A program made the translations under genes and the position numbers. Positions 1 to 11,159 of a DNA stretch of 64,000 bases are shown piece after piece (position 1 is the first letter of the stretch; each line of letters opens with the position of its first letter). The notes below the pieces were generated by a model. The model did not search any database. It saw only the letters and a program-made list of their open reading frames with translations, and was not told where the DNA came from. Source of the stretch: Phytopseudomonas straminea (GTDB lineage Bacteria > Pseudomonadota > Gammaproteobacteria > Pseudomonadales > Pseudomonadaceae); NCBI RefSeq assembly GCF_900112645.1, contig NZ_FOMO01000002.1, forward strand, positions 243,593 through 307,592, given 5' to 3'.

Positions 1-1345
1 GTGCAGCCACTGCGGGTGCGACGACCGCAGGTGCAGGCTGCGCAGCAGGCGGCTCGACGGCGGCTGGCGCCGGCTGGCTGGGCACCGCGGGCTGGCTGGG
101 CACCGCGGGCTGGCTTGGCGCGGCGGGTGCCTGAGGCGCAGCGCTGACAACGGCCGGCGACGCAGCAGGCGCTGCGTCGGCCACCGGGGTTACCTGGGGA
201 TCAACCTTGGCCTGGCTGATCCCCAGTGGCTTTAGCGCCACCTTCGGGGCATCGCCCTCGCCCGCCGGCCTGAAGGCCAGCATGCGCAACAGCACCATCT
301 CGAAACCGCTGCGCGGATCCGGCGCCAAGGGCAGGTCGCGACGGCCGATCAGGCCCATCTGGTAATAGAACTGCACGTCTTCGGCGGGCAGGGCCTGGGC
401 CAGGCCCAGCACGCGCTCGCGGTCGCCCTGGCCGTTGTCCACCGCATCGGGCAGCGCCTGGGCAATGGCCACACGGTGCAGCACGTTGAGCATCTCGGCC
501 AGCACGCCGCTCCAGTCCGGGCCCTGCTCGGCGAGCTGGCGCACCGCTTCGATCAGGCCGCGAGCGTCGCCTTCGATCAGCGCATGCAGCACGCCATACA
601 CCTGGCCATGGTCGAGGGTGCCGAGCATGGAGCGCACGTCTGCCGCCAGAACCTTGCCCTCACCAAAGGCGATAGCCTGGTCGGTGAGGCTCATGGCATC
701 GCGCATCGAACCGTCGGCGGCGCGGCCGAGCAGCCATAGGGCATCGTCCTCGAAAGGGATGTTCTCGGCGCCGAGTACGTGAGTCAGATGCTCGACCACG
801 CGCTCGGGCGGCATGTTCTTCAGGGAGAACTGCAGGCAGCGCGACAGCACGGTGACCGGCAGCTTCTGCGGGTCGGTGGTGGCAAGCAGGAACTTGACGT
901 GGGGCGGCGGCTCTTCGAGCGTCTTGAGCAGCGCGTTGAAGGAGCTGGTGGACAGCATGTGCACTTCGTCGATCAGGTAGACCTTGAAGCGCCCACGGCT
1001 GGGCGAGTACTGCACGTTGTCGAGCAGCTCGCGGGTGTCTTCCACCTTGGTGCGGCTGGCGGCGTCCACTTCGATGAGGTCGACGAAACGCCCCTCGTCG
1101 ATCTCCCGGCACACCGAACAGGTGCCGCAGGGCGTGGAGCTGATACCGGTTTCACAGTTCAGGCACTTGGCGATGATGCGCGCGATGGTGGTCTTGCCGA
1201 CCCCGCGGGTGCCGGTGAACAGATAGGCATGGTGCAGACGCTGGCTGTCGAGTGCGTTGATCAGCGCTTTCAGCACATGGGTCTGCCCGACCATCTCGCG
1301 AAACGACCGCGGGCGCCATTTGCGTGCAAGAACCTGATAACTCAT
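1..1345 (-). CDS. dnaX: DNA polymerase III subunits gamma and tau (partial, N-terminal 448 codons)
   Basis: Clamp-loader ATPase of the replicative polymerase. The reading frame begins at the ATG complement at 1343-1345 (MSYQVLARKWRPR) and runs off the left edge of the window. Visible elements are the Walker A motif GTRGVGKTT near residue 45, a zinc-binding cysteine cluster (CLNC...CGTCSVC) near residues 64-79, the Walker B/DExx stretch LIDEVHML, and the arginine-finger region LLATTDPQKLPVTVLSRC. After the conserved AAA+ and collar domains (to about residue 365) the protein becomes a proline/alanine/glutamine-rich linker typical of tau. The tau C-terminus lies outside the window. Whether the internal frameshift that makes gamma is present cannot be judged here. 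Confidence 0.97.
   Translation of the reverse strand, partial: MSYQVLARKWRPRSFREMVGQTHVLKALINALDSQRLHHAYLFTGTRGVGKTTIARIIAKCLNCETGISSTPCGTCSVCREIDEGRFVDLIEVDAASRTKVEDTRELLDNVQYSPSRGRFKVYLIDEVHMLSTSSFNALLKTLEEPPPHVKFLLATTDPQKLPVTVLSRCLQFSLKNMPPERVVEHLTHVLGAENIPFEDDALWLLGRAADGSMRDAMSLTDQAIAFGEGKVLAADVRSMLGTLDHGQVYGVLHALIEGDARGLIEAVRQLAEQGPDWSGVLAEMLNVLHRVAIAQALPDAVDNGQGDRERVLGLAQALPAEDVQFYYQMGLIGRRDLPLAPDPRSGFEMVLLRMLAFRPAGEGDAPKVALKPLGISQAKVDPQVTPVADAAPAASPAVVSAAPQAPAAPSQPAVPSQPAVPSQPAPAAVEPPAAQPAPAVVAPAVAA
72..119. repeat. 18-bp tandem repeat inside the dnaX linker
   Basis: The unit GGCTGGCTGGGCACCGCG occurs at 72-89 and 90-107, followed by a degenerate partial copy to 119. On the coding strand it encodes repeated Pro-Ser-Gln-Pro-Ala-Val units in the flexible linker of DnaX. 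The copy number is likely to vary between strains. Confidence 0.75.
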
Positions 1346-1930
1346 TGAAAACCGTCGCCAGAGGAAAGCAAAAGAGCGCTAATGCTAGCTCAAGTCGGCC
1401 TATCAGTGCGACGCCGATCAGCGCACAGAAAAAGATCAAATCAGGGCTGGCTAATTTTTATACAGCCGCGTATAGTCCGCCCCGTTCGTACCACGCTGCA
1501 AGTCATCCGGCCTCTGGGCCTTCCTGATGGTTTCCTGGCAATCGGCATCCAATCGATGCACGCATCTCTGCCATGACCCCCTCCGCTGACTGATCTGGCC
1601 GTCTCGCTCATGCGCTGACCTCGCCAGTCTTCCGAAGTACAGACCCGCTACAGCAAGCCGCTAGAGAACCCTCTGCATTGCCATTGTCGCGTTGAAACCA
1701 GGCTCGTCGAAATGCTCGTTTACAGCTCGTGAACGGCGCTTTCTCGCCTGTCTTCGCCTCGCAGTGGCGGCCTCGCTCAGGTTCCCAAATGGCCCGCTGG
1801 TTCACCCTAGATAGGTTGAACTTAAAAGCGCGCAGCTCGCTCCGATAACCAATCCCGTTGGCATGAGCCAATGACCGGAGCCCTATTTTTATGGCGCGAT
1901 CATGCGCCTGCAGTACAGGAACACCCGAAT
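1346..1930. other. Non-coding stretch upstream of dnaX
   Basis: This is 585 bases with no convincing gene. Near the dnaX start it is AT-richer and contains a weak stem-loop around 1446-1468 (GGCTG ... CAGCC), so the dnaX promoter probably lies here. The block at about 1610-1900 contains TTTACAGCTCGTGAACGGCG, which resembles a palindromic intergenic repeat I associate with Pseudomonas genomes; I cannot confirm that. A 110-codon frame on the minus strand (1608-1940) has no recognisable domain and is treated as non-coding. Confidence 0.5.
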
Positions 1931-2152
1931 ATGAATACAACTCAACAAATCCAGAACGCTATCCATACCCTGTCCAACGCATTCGCCCCGTTGGCCTGCC
2001 ATATTCTGGCGCCGCGCAAGGGCAGCTTCAGCTTCACCGTGGTTGACCACACCGGTGTGGCTCAGCATACCCAGCGCCTCTACCCCGGCCAGTACGGCGC
2101 CGACACGCTGCCAGGCGTGATCGAGCGTACGCGCCAGGCACTGCGTCGCTGA
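1931..2152 (+). CDS. Small conserved-type hypothetical protein, 73 aa
   Basis: Not assigned to a function. The start at 1931 (MNTTQQIQNAIHTL) is preferred over an upstream ATG at 1871 because the sequence from 1931 reads as an ordinary folded small protein, while the 20 preceding residues look random. It has an amphipathic N-terminal helix, a central beta-like stretch (GSFSFTVVDHTG) and a C-terminal helix ending ERTRQALRR. No signal peptide or membrane segment is present. Its composition and size resemble the small soluble proteins of the genus, such as its neighbour at 2268, and it may be a distant relative of that protein. Confidence 0.55.
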   Translation: MNTTQQIQNAIHTLSNAFAPLACHILAPRKGSFSFTVVDHTGVAQHTQRLYPGQYGADTLPGVIERTRQALRR

Positions 2153-2267
2153 TCACCGAGATAAAAGCGAAAATTTTCGAACATAAGTGAGCGAAAACGC
2201 ACCCATCGTCGAACTAAATGATTTCCAGCCACTCATAGGGGTTCCTACGTAAAACTGGAGTTCGTCA

Positions 2268-2555
2268 ATGGAAAATGGTCATCGACAGCTTGTCGAGAAG
2301 CTATTCGCCCCACTACGTGCCACCTTCAGTCGGCCTCGCCCGGACGGTAGCGTCGTTCTCTCCCTGATCGATGAAGCGGAAACCACCGCCTACAGCCGGG
2401 TCTTGCAGAAACTGCAGATCAATGACTCGAACGCTTTCAATCAAAGCCTCGAAGATATCCGCCTGGAGTTGGCCGTCAGAGCCGGCAACATCCCGGCCGA
2501 GATGCGCAAAGTGCTCAAGGAGCAGGACAGCATCATCAGCTACCACCACGCCTGA
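2268..2555 (+). CDS. Small protein, DUF3509-like, 95 aa
   Basis: This is a small cytoplasmic protein of unknown function. The pattern is an N-terminal helix, then SRPRPDGSVVLSL followed by a short linker and a C-terminal helical half (DIRLELAVRAGNIPAEM). It matches my recollection of the Pseudomonas-restricted DUF3509 family, but I could not check this. The start ATG at 2268 is preceded by GGAG at a plausible distance. It stands alone and is followed by a strong hairpin at 2570-2601. Confidence 0.6.
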   Translation: MENGHRQLVEKLFAPLRATFSRPRPDGSVVLSLIDEAETTAYSRVLQKLQINDSNAFNQSLEDIRLELAVRAGNIPAEMRKVLKEQDSIISYHHA

Positions 2556-2569
2556 TCGCCGTCCCAGCC

Positions 2570-2601
2570 GAAGCCCCGCTGCCCACAAGGCGCGGGGCTT
2601 C
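2570..2601. terminator. Bidirectional intrinsic terminator
   Basis: A perfect 10-bp stem (GAAGCCCCGC at 2570-2579, GCGGGGCTTC at 2592-2601) with a 12-nt loop, followed by GTCGTTTCT. It lies between two convergent genes (ends at 2555 and 2615) and could serve both. Confidence 0.7.
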
Positions 2602-2614
2602 GTCGTTTCTGTGG

Positions 2615-3226
2615 TTAGCTTGGCGTGAAGCGGTAATGCCCTGTGATGGGAAAGCGAAACAGGATGGCCTCCTCCCGCGTTCCGGCGCCGATATTGTGCA
2701 GGATCAGTGGCTCGCCCGCCGAGGACAGCCGGTCGGACACGATGCCGATGTGGGGCTGGCCGCGGCCCAGATTCCAGGTGACGATATCGCCGGCTCGGTA
2801 ATCACCGGCTTCGCGACCTATCTGCAGCGCCATGCCCTGACGTTTGAACCAGATCATCAGATTAGGTACGCGGCGATGGTCGATGTTGCGATCCGGGCGC
2901 TTCAGCCCCCACTGCTTGGGGTACGCCGAAAAATTCGCCGCCATGTCCTCGTGTACCGCCTTCTGCAAATCCAAGCCCTGCAGGCGCAGGGCGCGGATCA
3001 CCACATCGGTGCACACGCCGGTCTGTATCGGCACGTCGCCGCCGGGGTAGGCGATGCGCCGGTAGGTTGGATCGTAGGACAACGTCACACCCACCTGCTC
3101 GCGCGCACCGCTCACCAGCGCTGCCGGCTCGATGGCCGCTACCTGCAGGCTCAGCAGGCAGCCCAGCAGCAACAATCCGATTCTCAGCACTTCCTGCCTC
3201 CTTATAATCGCGAAACCGTTCGACAC
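2615..3226 (-). CDS. DUF1287 (YijF-type) exported NlpC/P60-like protein
   Basis: 203 residues with an N-terminal hydrophobic signal segment (about residues 14-32) and predicted export to the periplasm. The DUF1287 family is related to papain-like NlpC/P60 enzymes. Visible family marks are VGVTLSYDPTYRRIAYPGGD, the cysteine in TGVCTDVVIRALR (candidate nucleophile) and a histidine in GQPHIGIVSDR followed by ILHNIGAG. This suggests an amidase or peptidase acting in the envelope, but the substrate is unknown. The length matches the family. It is transcribed alone and away from the small gene at 3369. Confidence 0.8.
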   Translation of the reverse strand: MSNGFAIIRRQEVLRIGLLLLGCLLSLQVAAIEPAALVSGAREQVGVTLSYDPTYRRIAYPGGDVPIQTGVCTDVVIRALRLQGLDLQKAVHEDMAANFSAYPKQWGLKRPDRNIDHRRVPNLMIWFKRQGMALQIGREAGDYRAGDIVTWNLGRGQPHIGIVSDRLSSAGEPLILHNIGAGTREEAILFRFPITGHYRFTPS

Positions 3227-3368
3227 GCTCTCTTCTTTATCCGGTAATTTTTTGCGACAGTATGGCTGGGCACGGTTGAAGCCTTATTGGGATGCCCCCA
3301 TCACTAGATAACGTCGTCAAGCATGGATGCCTTGGACAATGCGCATACCACCTGATGAGGAGACCACC

Positions 3369-3545
3369 ATGAGCAGCACCGACAAGCAGCAGTCACCGCA
3401 GTCCGATACGTCATGTGAGCTCGCCCACGGCGCGCTGATCGACCCCAACGGTCGTGAGATTCCGATTACTGAAAGCATGATCCAGCAGGCCTGCAACGAG
3501 CTCGACAAGGGCACGGCCGCCGAACGCAAAGACTCGCCTCACTGA
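3369..3545 (+). CDS. Small hypothetical protein, 58 aa
   Basis: The start at 3369 (MSSTDKQQ) is chosen because AGGAG lies 8 bases upstream; an upstream in-frame ATG at 3327 has no ribosome-binding site. The protein is hydrophilic and acidic, with the core LIDPNGREIPITESMIQQAC. There is no membrane segment or known domain. It looks like the short Pseudomonas-specific proteins found next to pdxB, but that is from memory only. Confidence 0.6.
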   Translation: MSSTDKQQSPQSDTSCELAHGALIDPNGREIPITESMIQQACNELDKGTAAERKDSPH

Positions 3546-3563
3546 CCGTTCACCTGCGCATCG

Positions 3564-4715
3564 TCACTTCAAGCTGATCACGCGAGCACCCAGCGCGCTG
3601 ATCAGCGCGCTCAGCGGCTCGTCCGGGCCCTCCAGCTGTACGTCCAACCCTTCTATTTCACGCCTCACCGGATAGCGCTTGCGCAGCAGGTCGAAGCCGG
3701 CCTTGCGCGCCTGCTCGTCCACCACCAGGCTGCGGCGCAAATCGGCATCGTCACGACGTGGGTCGTAGATCGCCCGGCATACGGTGGCCAGCGCCCAGGC
3801 CGGATCACTGCCGGCGGCGATGCTCAGGCGCTGCAGCCAGCGTCGCGGCGTCAATGACTCCAGAGAAATCATCGCCTCGATGCCCTGGGCGCGGCAGAAC
3901 GCCTGGTAGATCTGCGCGGTGCCGCGCAGCTTGCCCTCCAGGCTGTAGCCGGCGATGTGCGGCGTGGCGATATGACACAGTGCAGCCAGTTCGAGATCGA
4001 CCAGCGGCTCGCCCTCCCAGACGTCCAGCACCACATGCAGATCGGCGCCGCGCTGCAGCAACGCACAAAGCGCCGCGGTATCGAGCACCTCACCACGGCT
4101 GGCGTTGAGCAACCAAGTGCCCGGGCGCAGTTGTTCCAGCAGCTCGGCGTCCAGCAGATGGCGGGTGGCGAACTCACCATCGCGCGTCAGCGGGGTGTGC
4201 AGGCTGATCACGTCGCACTGCTCGATGATCTGTTGAAGGCTCACATAGTCGCCGCCCTCCGCGCGCTGCCGTGGCGGATCACAGACCAGCACACGCCAGC
4301 CAAGGCCGCGCAGCACCTTGATCAGCCGCTCACCCACCTGCCCGGCGCCGACCACACCATAGGTGCGCTGCGCCAGTTCGGCACCCAGGCGTTCGCCGAG
4401 CACCAATAGGCTGCCCAGCACGTAGTCGACCACCCCACGGGCGTTGCAGCCCGGCGCGCTGCTCCAGGCGATGCCAGCTTCGCTGAAGTAATCGAGATCC
4501 AGGTGATCGGTGCCGATGGTGCAGGTGCCGACGAAGCGCACCGGGCTGCCCTGCAGCATCGCGCGGTCGACGCAGGTTACCGAGCGCACCAGCAGCACAT
4601 CGGCGTTGGCCACCGCCGCGCGGTCGATGGCGCGGCCAGGCAGCCGCTGAATCTCACCGAAACCGGCAAAGAACTCGTCGAGCAGGGGAATGTTTTCGTC
4701 AGCAACGATGCGCAT
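3564..4715 (-). CDS. pdxB: Erythronate-4-phosphate dehydrogenase
   Basis: Oxidises 4-phospho-erythronate in the deoxyxylulose-5-phosphate-dependent pathway to pyridoxal phosphate. The start at 4715 gives [16 protein letters not shown], the standard N-terminus; the frame is open further upstream but those residues are atypical. The Rossmann motif [11 protein letters not shown] lies near residue 120, the 2-hydroxyacid dehydrogenase signatures [10 protein letters not shown] and [10 protein letters not shown] follow, and the catalytic histidine sits in [14 protein letters not shown]. The C-terminal PdxB dimerisation domain is present (ends [10 protein letters not shown]). 383 residues is normal. 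It is divergent from the MATE gene at 4830. Confidence 0.96.
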   Translation of the reverse strand: MRIVADENIPLLDEFFAGFGEIQRLPGRAIDRAAVANADVLLVRSVTCVDRAMLQGSPVRFVGTCTIGTDHLDLDYFSEAGIAWSSAPGCNARGVVDYVLGSLLVLGERLGAELAQRTYGVVGAGQVGERLIKVLRGLGWRVLVCDPPRQRAEGGDYVSLQQIIEQCDVISLHTPLTRDGEFATRHLLDAELLEQLRPGTWLLNASRGEVLDTAALCALLQRGADLHVVLDVWEGEPLVDLELAALCHIATPHIAGYSLEGKLRGTAQIYQAFCRAQGIEAMISLESLTPRRWLQRLSIAAGSDPAWALATVCRAIYDPRRDDADLRRSLVVDEQARKAGFDLLRKRYPVRREIEGLDVQLEGPDEPLSALISALGARVISLK

Positions 4716-4829
4716 GGCAGTTCTCCACAAACCGGCGGGCATTCTACTCGCAAGTGCGGCACTCTGCCTTTCCTGACCGATCCGTCAGCGGGTAAACTGC
4801 GCGGTTTTCTCTGCCCTGTGAACCTCGTC

Positions 4830-6221
4830 ATGCCTGCCCACTCCCGCCTGCAGCGGGTGCGCACCGAACTGCGCACGCTGCTCGCTCTTGCCCTGCCGAT
4901 CATCGTCGCGCAACTGGCCTACACCTCGATCGGCTTCGTCGATACCGTGATGTCCGGGCGTTTCAGTGCCCGCGACCTGGCCGCCGTGGCTCTGGGCAAC
5001 TCGATCTGGGTGCCGGTGTTCCTGCTGATGACCGGCATCCTGCTGGCCACCACGCCGAAGGTGGCGCAGCGTTTCGGTGCCGGGCAGCTCGACGAAATCG
5101 GCCCACTGGTACGCCAGGCGCTCTGGTTGGCGCTGGCGGTCGGCAGTATGGCGGGCGTTTTGTTGTGGAACGCGGAGTTCGCCCTGTGCGTGATGAAAGT
5201 CGATGAAGACCTGATCGAGCCCGCCATGGGCTACCTGCACGGCGTGGCCTTCGGTTTCCCCTGCGTGGCGCTGTATCACGTGTTGCGCTGTTACAGCGAC
5301 GGCATGGGTCGCACACGACCGAGCATGGTGATCGGCCTGCTCGGCCTGCTGCTGAACATCCCCCTCAATTACGTGCTGATCTACGGCAAGCTCGGCATCC
5401 CGCCGCTTGGCAGCGTGGGCTGCGGCTGGGCGACGGCAGGCGTGATGGCCTTCATGCTGCTGGCGATGATCGTCTGGGTTCGGCGCGCCTCGGCCTATCG
5501 GCAAACCACGCCACTGCGCCGCTTCGAGCCACCACGCTGGGCGCCGATCAAGCGCTTGCTGGGTATCGGCATGCCCATTGGCATTTCGGTATTTGCCGAG
5601 GCCAGCATCTTTTCGGTGATCGCGCTGCTGATCGGCAGCCTGGGCGCTACCGTGGTGGCCGGCCACCAGATCGCCCTGAACTTCGCGTCGCTGGTGTTCA
5701 TGATCCCCTACTCCATCGGCATGGCCGCCACCGTTCGCATCGGCCAGGCACTGGGCCGCGGCGCCCCGCGTGACGCACGCTTCGCCGCCGGCGTGAGCAT
5801 GGTCACCGCCCTTGCGTACGCCTGTGTATCGGCGAGCTGCATGTTGTTGCTGCGCGAGGACATTGCCGCGATCTACACGCCGGCACCCGAGGTCATCGCC
5901 CTGGCGGCGAGCCTGATCGTCTATGCCGCGCTGTTCCAGTTCTCCGACGCCATCCAGGTCACGGCCGCAGGTGCATTGCGTGGCTATCAGGACACCCGGG
6001 CGACCATGATCATGACGCTGTTCGCCTATTGGGGTATCGGCCTGCCGGTCGGCTATGTGCTCGGCCTGACCGACCTGTTCGGCCCAGCCAGCGGCCCGGC
6101 AGGACTCTGGGAAGGACTGATCGTCGGCCTGACCTGCGCCGCGTTGATGCTCACCTTGCGGCTGAAAACAAGCGCCAGGCGGAGGATTCGGCTGCAGCCG
6201 GTTGCAGCTACTTCGGCTTAA
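4830..6221 (+). CDS. MATE family multidrug efflux pump (NorM/PmpM type)
   Basis: 463 residues with about 12 hydrophobic membrane spans in two homologous halves, as in cation-coupled MATE exporters. Family patterns include ALPIIVAQLAYTSIGFVDTV at the N-terminus, GHQIALNFASLVFMIPYS in the second half and GALRGYQDTR near the C-terminus. The likely role is Na+ or H+ antiport of fluoroquinolones, dyes and cationic compounds across the inner membrane. The ATG at 4830 is chosen; a GTG at 4818 is a close in-frame alternative. The frame stays open to 4503, but that part overlaps pdxB and is not typical of the family. Confidence 0.93.
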   Translation: MPAHSRLQRVRTELRTLLALALPIIVAQLAYTSIGFVDTVMSGRFSARDLAAVALGNSIWVPVFLLMTGILLATTPKVAQRFGAGQLDEIGPLVRQALWLALAVGSMAGVLLWNAEFALCVMKVDEDLIEPAMGYLHGVAFGFPCVALYHVLRCYSDGMGRTRPSMVIGLLGLLLNIPLNYVLIYGKLGIPPLGSVGCGWATAGVMAFMLLAMIVWVRRASAYRQTTPLRRFEPPRWAPIKRLLGIGMPIGISVFAEASIFSVIALLIGSLGATVVAGHQIALNFASLVFMIPYSIGMAATVRIGQALGRGAPRDARFAAGVSMVTALAYACVSASCMLLLREDIAAIYTPAPEVIALAASLIVYAALFQFSDAIQVTAAGALRGYQDTRATMIMTLFAYWGIGLPVGYVLGLTDLFGPASGPAGLWEGLIVGLTCAALMLTLRLKTSARRRIRLQPVAATSA

Positions 6222-6280
6222 TGCAGTGATTTTCTGGGTATCGCTGCGCTCACATTAGTAAGCAATAGACAGCGATCCCT

Positions 6281-6435
6281 TGTGGGAGCGGGCCATGCCC
6301 GCGAATGGCAGGTGTGGGCTACGCGCCAGCTCTGGTTTCCTCAAAAGCAGGTCGCCCTATAGCTCAGGTCACCCGATCAAGCCGGACTTCGTCGCGTCCC
6401 ATCTAATCGAATCGCGGGCATGGCCCGCTCCCACA
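6281..6435. repeat. Inverted pair of REP elements (GTGGGAGCGGGC family)
   Basis: TGTGGGAGCGGGCCATGCCC begins at 6281 and its reverse complement ends at 6435 (TCGCGGGCATGGCCCGCTCC starts at 6412). Each copy is itself palindromic (GCGGGCCATGCCCGC). This head-to-head arrangement in the gap after the MATE gene is the BIME-like organisation of Pseudomonas REPs. It may act as a transcript 3' end for the converging genes. No gene is seen between 6222 and 6469. Confidence 0.85.
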
Positions 6436-6469
6436 GGTAGGGTGTCGATGACTGCTATTTGCGAACTGC

Positions 6470-6712
6470 TCAATCGATCTTCTTGCGAATCCAGTACAGA
6501 TAAGTCTCGGCATCCTGCGCCTGCTCCACCAGCTCGTGGCCGAGAAACACGCAGAACTTGGGAATGTCGCGCTGGGTCGAGGGGTCGGTGGCGATGACCT
6601 TGAGCAGGCCGCCGGCCGGCAGGTCGCGCACCTTGTTGTGCAGCATCATCACCGGTTCGGGGCAGAACAGGCCGGTGGCGTCGAGGGTGTCATCAGGGGT
6701 TGCATCGAGCAT
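6470..6712 (-). CDS. tusA: Sulfur carrier protein TusA
   Basis: 80-residue sulfurtransferase subunit that relays persulfide sulfur, for example to the 2-thiouridine tRNA pathway. The hallmark CPEP motif is present as [12 protein letters not shown] with the active cysteine at residue 17, and the C-terminal half carries the family pattern [23 protein letters not shown]. The start at 6712 ([14 protein letters not shown]) gives the standard length. It is followed downstream by REP elements and lies 77 bp beyond the rlmM stop on the same strand, so it could be the first gene of a short transcription unit or be independent. Confidence 0.95.
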   Translation of the reverse strand: MLDATPDDTLDATGLFCPEPVMMLHNKVRDLPAGGLLKVIATDPSTQRDIPKFCVFLGHELVEQAQDAETYLYWIRKKID

Positions 6713-6789
6713 CACGGGCTCCGCTTGATCATTCTTGCTGCATTCGGGAAGTGGCTGCCGGCGCGGGCAGCTCACCGTTAAAATTCGCT

Positions 6790-7845
6790 CTATTTGCTCA
6801 ACCGGCGCAGGTGGCAGGTCACTTCCTCGCGGTCGTGATACAGCTGCTTGCAGGCGATGCTCGCCTTGACCTTGCGCGCGGCCAGACCTTCGGCGATGCG
6901 TTCGAGCAAACGCTGCACCTCGGCATAGCGCTGCTTCATCGGCAACTTGAGATTGACCACCGCCTCGCGGCAATGTCCCTCACCGATCCAGGTTTCCAGC
7001 AGCGCGGCGCTGCGCGCGGGCTTCTCGACGATGTCGCAGACCATCCAGTCCACCGGCTGCTTGGGCTTCCAGGTGAAGCCGTCGACCATCAGGTGTTTGA
7101 CAAGACCGGTGTCCATCAGGCTCTCGGCCATCGGGCCGTTGTCGATGGCGGTTACCAGCATGCCGCGGCGTACCAGCTGATAGGTCCAGCCACCTGGCGC
7201 AGCGCCGAGGTCGACACCGGTCATCTCGTCCGACAGGCGCTCGTCCCATTGATCACGGGGAATGAAGGTGTGCCACGCTTCTTCGAGTTTCAGGGTCGAG
7301 CGGCTTGGCGCCTCACGGGGGAACTTGAGGCGCGGAATACCCATGGGCCAGATCGCCGAATTGTTCGTCTCGGCCATGCCGACGAATACTTCGCGGCCGC
7401 TTTTGAAGGTCAGCAACAGGCGCGGCGCACGGGCGTTCTCTGCCAACCGGCCGGCAGCCATCAGGGCCTTGCGCAGCGGGCCTTCGAACTTCTTGCAGAA
7501 GCCGGACAGTTCCTTGCCATCGTTGGTGTCGAACACCTCCAGCCACAGGCTGCCAAAGGTCGGCAGCGGTGCCAGGTGCTCGAGCAGCACGCTGATGCGG
7601 TCTTTCTCGGGCAGCTCGATGAAGCTGCCGCGCGCCCACTGGCGGATGAAGATCAACTGGCTGAAACGCAAACCCGCCATCAACCGCTCGGCGCCCGACT
7701 CGTCGCTGCAGATGAATTCGGCGCAGGCGGTATTCGGCTTGGCCTTGGCGTAACCGGGCACATCAAGACGCGCCGCATGCTCGGAAATCTCGGAACACAC
7801 CTCGTTCTCGAAACCGGGGCGGCAGTGCAGTAACAAAGTCTTCAT
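6790..7845 (-). CDS. rlmM: 23S rRNA (cytidine(2498)-2'-O)-methyltransferase
   Basis: 351 residues with an N-terminal THUMP-type RNA-binding region (from [12 protein letters not shown]) and a C-terminal Rossmann methyltransferase domain. The SAM-binding signature is [18 protein letters not shown], and RlmM/FtsJ-like catalytic surroundings are seen in [11 protein letters not shown] and [13 protein letters not shown]. The family modifies C2498 of 23S rRNA. The start at 7845 is chosen because it yields the conserved N-terminus; the frame extends to 7998 without similarity. The gene is divergent from acnA with a 242-bp intergenic region. Confidence 0.95.
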   Translation of the reverse strand: MKTLLLHCRPGFENEVCSEISEHAARLDVPGYAKAKPNTACAEFICSDESGAERLMAGLRFSQLIFIRQWARGSFIELPEKDRISVLLEHLAPLPTFGSLWLEVFDTNDGKELSGFCKKFEGPLRKALMAAGRLAENARAPRLLLTFKSGREVFVGMAETNNSAIWPMGIPRLKFPREAPSRSTLKLEEAWHTFIPRDQWDERLSDEMTGVDLGAAPGGWTYQLVRRGMLVTAIDNGPMAESLMDTGLVKHLMVDGFTWKPKQPVDWMVCDIVEKPARSAALLETWIGEGHCREAVVNLKLPMKQRYAEVQRLLERIAEGLAARKVKASIACKQLYHDREEVTCHLRRLSK

Positions 7846-8087
7846 CAGGGCATCTCCATAGGCCGCGCATGATAGCGAAAACTGGAACCCAGGGCCTCTG
7901 CTCCCTGTCCAGAGAACAGCATCCCGGCATCGCCGGCTGCGCCGACGGACTATTCTCGACAGGCGCACGATCAGGCGACGGCTCACCGCACGCCACACGA
8001 GCCGGCCCAGGGAACACTCGCGCAGAGTCGTAGAAGCTCTGCCAAACCAGCTTGGCTTGTACCGTGCAAGCCATAAGGAGATGCACG

Positions 8088-10826
<2,739 letters not shown>

Positions 10827-10832
10827 CGATCA

Positions 10833-10901
10833 CCCGCGCAGCGTCGCTGCGCGGGACTTTCCATAACCCGGGTCGAGCCCAGCGACACCCGGGTTTCTTT
10901 T
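10833..10901 (+). terminator. Two stacked hairpins after acnA
   Basis: Hairpin one is CCCGCGCAGC/GCTGCGCGGG (10833-10855, 3-nt loop). Hairpin two is AACCCGGGT (10865-10873) with ACCCGGGTT (10887-10895) followed by TCTTTTG, a typical intrinsic terminator tail. The second also resembles the GAGCCCAGCGACACCCGGG repeat family at 31366 and 63476, so a REP element may have been adopted as a terminator. Confidence 0.7.
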
Positions 10902-11052
10902 GCTCGCTCGAACGTGCCCGCCCACCCTCGACCAATGGACCGTCGTTTTACCGGCGTCAAAACGTTCCACGCCTTGAAAGTTGGGTACACTGCAGGCCTG
11001 CCACGCGTAAGCGATAACCATAAAAGCGTTGCCTGTAGGATCGGCCTTTTTA

Positions 11053-11066
11053 GCCCACATGTGGGC
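11053..11066. promoter_or_regulatory. 14-bp perfect palindrome upstream of aer
   Basis: GCCCACATGTGGGC lies 94 bp before the aer start codon. Its symmetry fits an operator for a dimeric regulator. The surrounding text (TGTAGGATCGGC) also resembles a decayed REP arm, so a repeat origin is possible. No ANR-type TTGAT-N4-ATCAA box is visible in 10827-11159. Confidence 0.4.
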
Positions 11067-11159
11067 CAGGCCCATAGTTGTAGTCTGTAGGCAGTTGTAT
11101 TCCTTCACCCGCCTGCCCTACTTCCTCCCAGGCATCGCACTGACATCAGGGTAGATGCC

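Noticed and set aside
1346..1930. Possible 4.5S (SRP) RNA gene near dnaX
   Set aside because: The conserved core GGTCAGGTCCGGAAGGAAGCA and its asymmetric loop are not found.
1608..1940. 110-codon frame on the minus strand upstream of dnaX
   Set aside because: No domain-like pattern, Arg/Cys-rich random-looking composition, no ribosome-binding site, and it overlaps a segment that resembles an intergenic repeat.
4503..4829. N-terminal extension of the MATE gene
   Set aside because: It overlaps pdxB on the other strand and MATE proteins start near the ATG at 4830.
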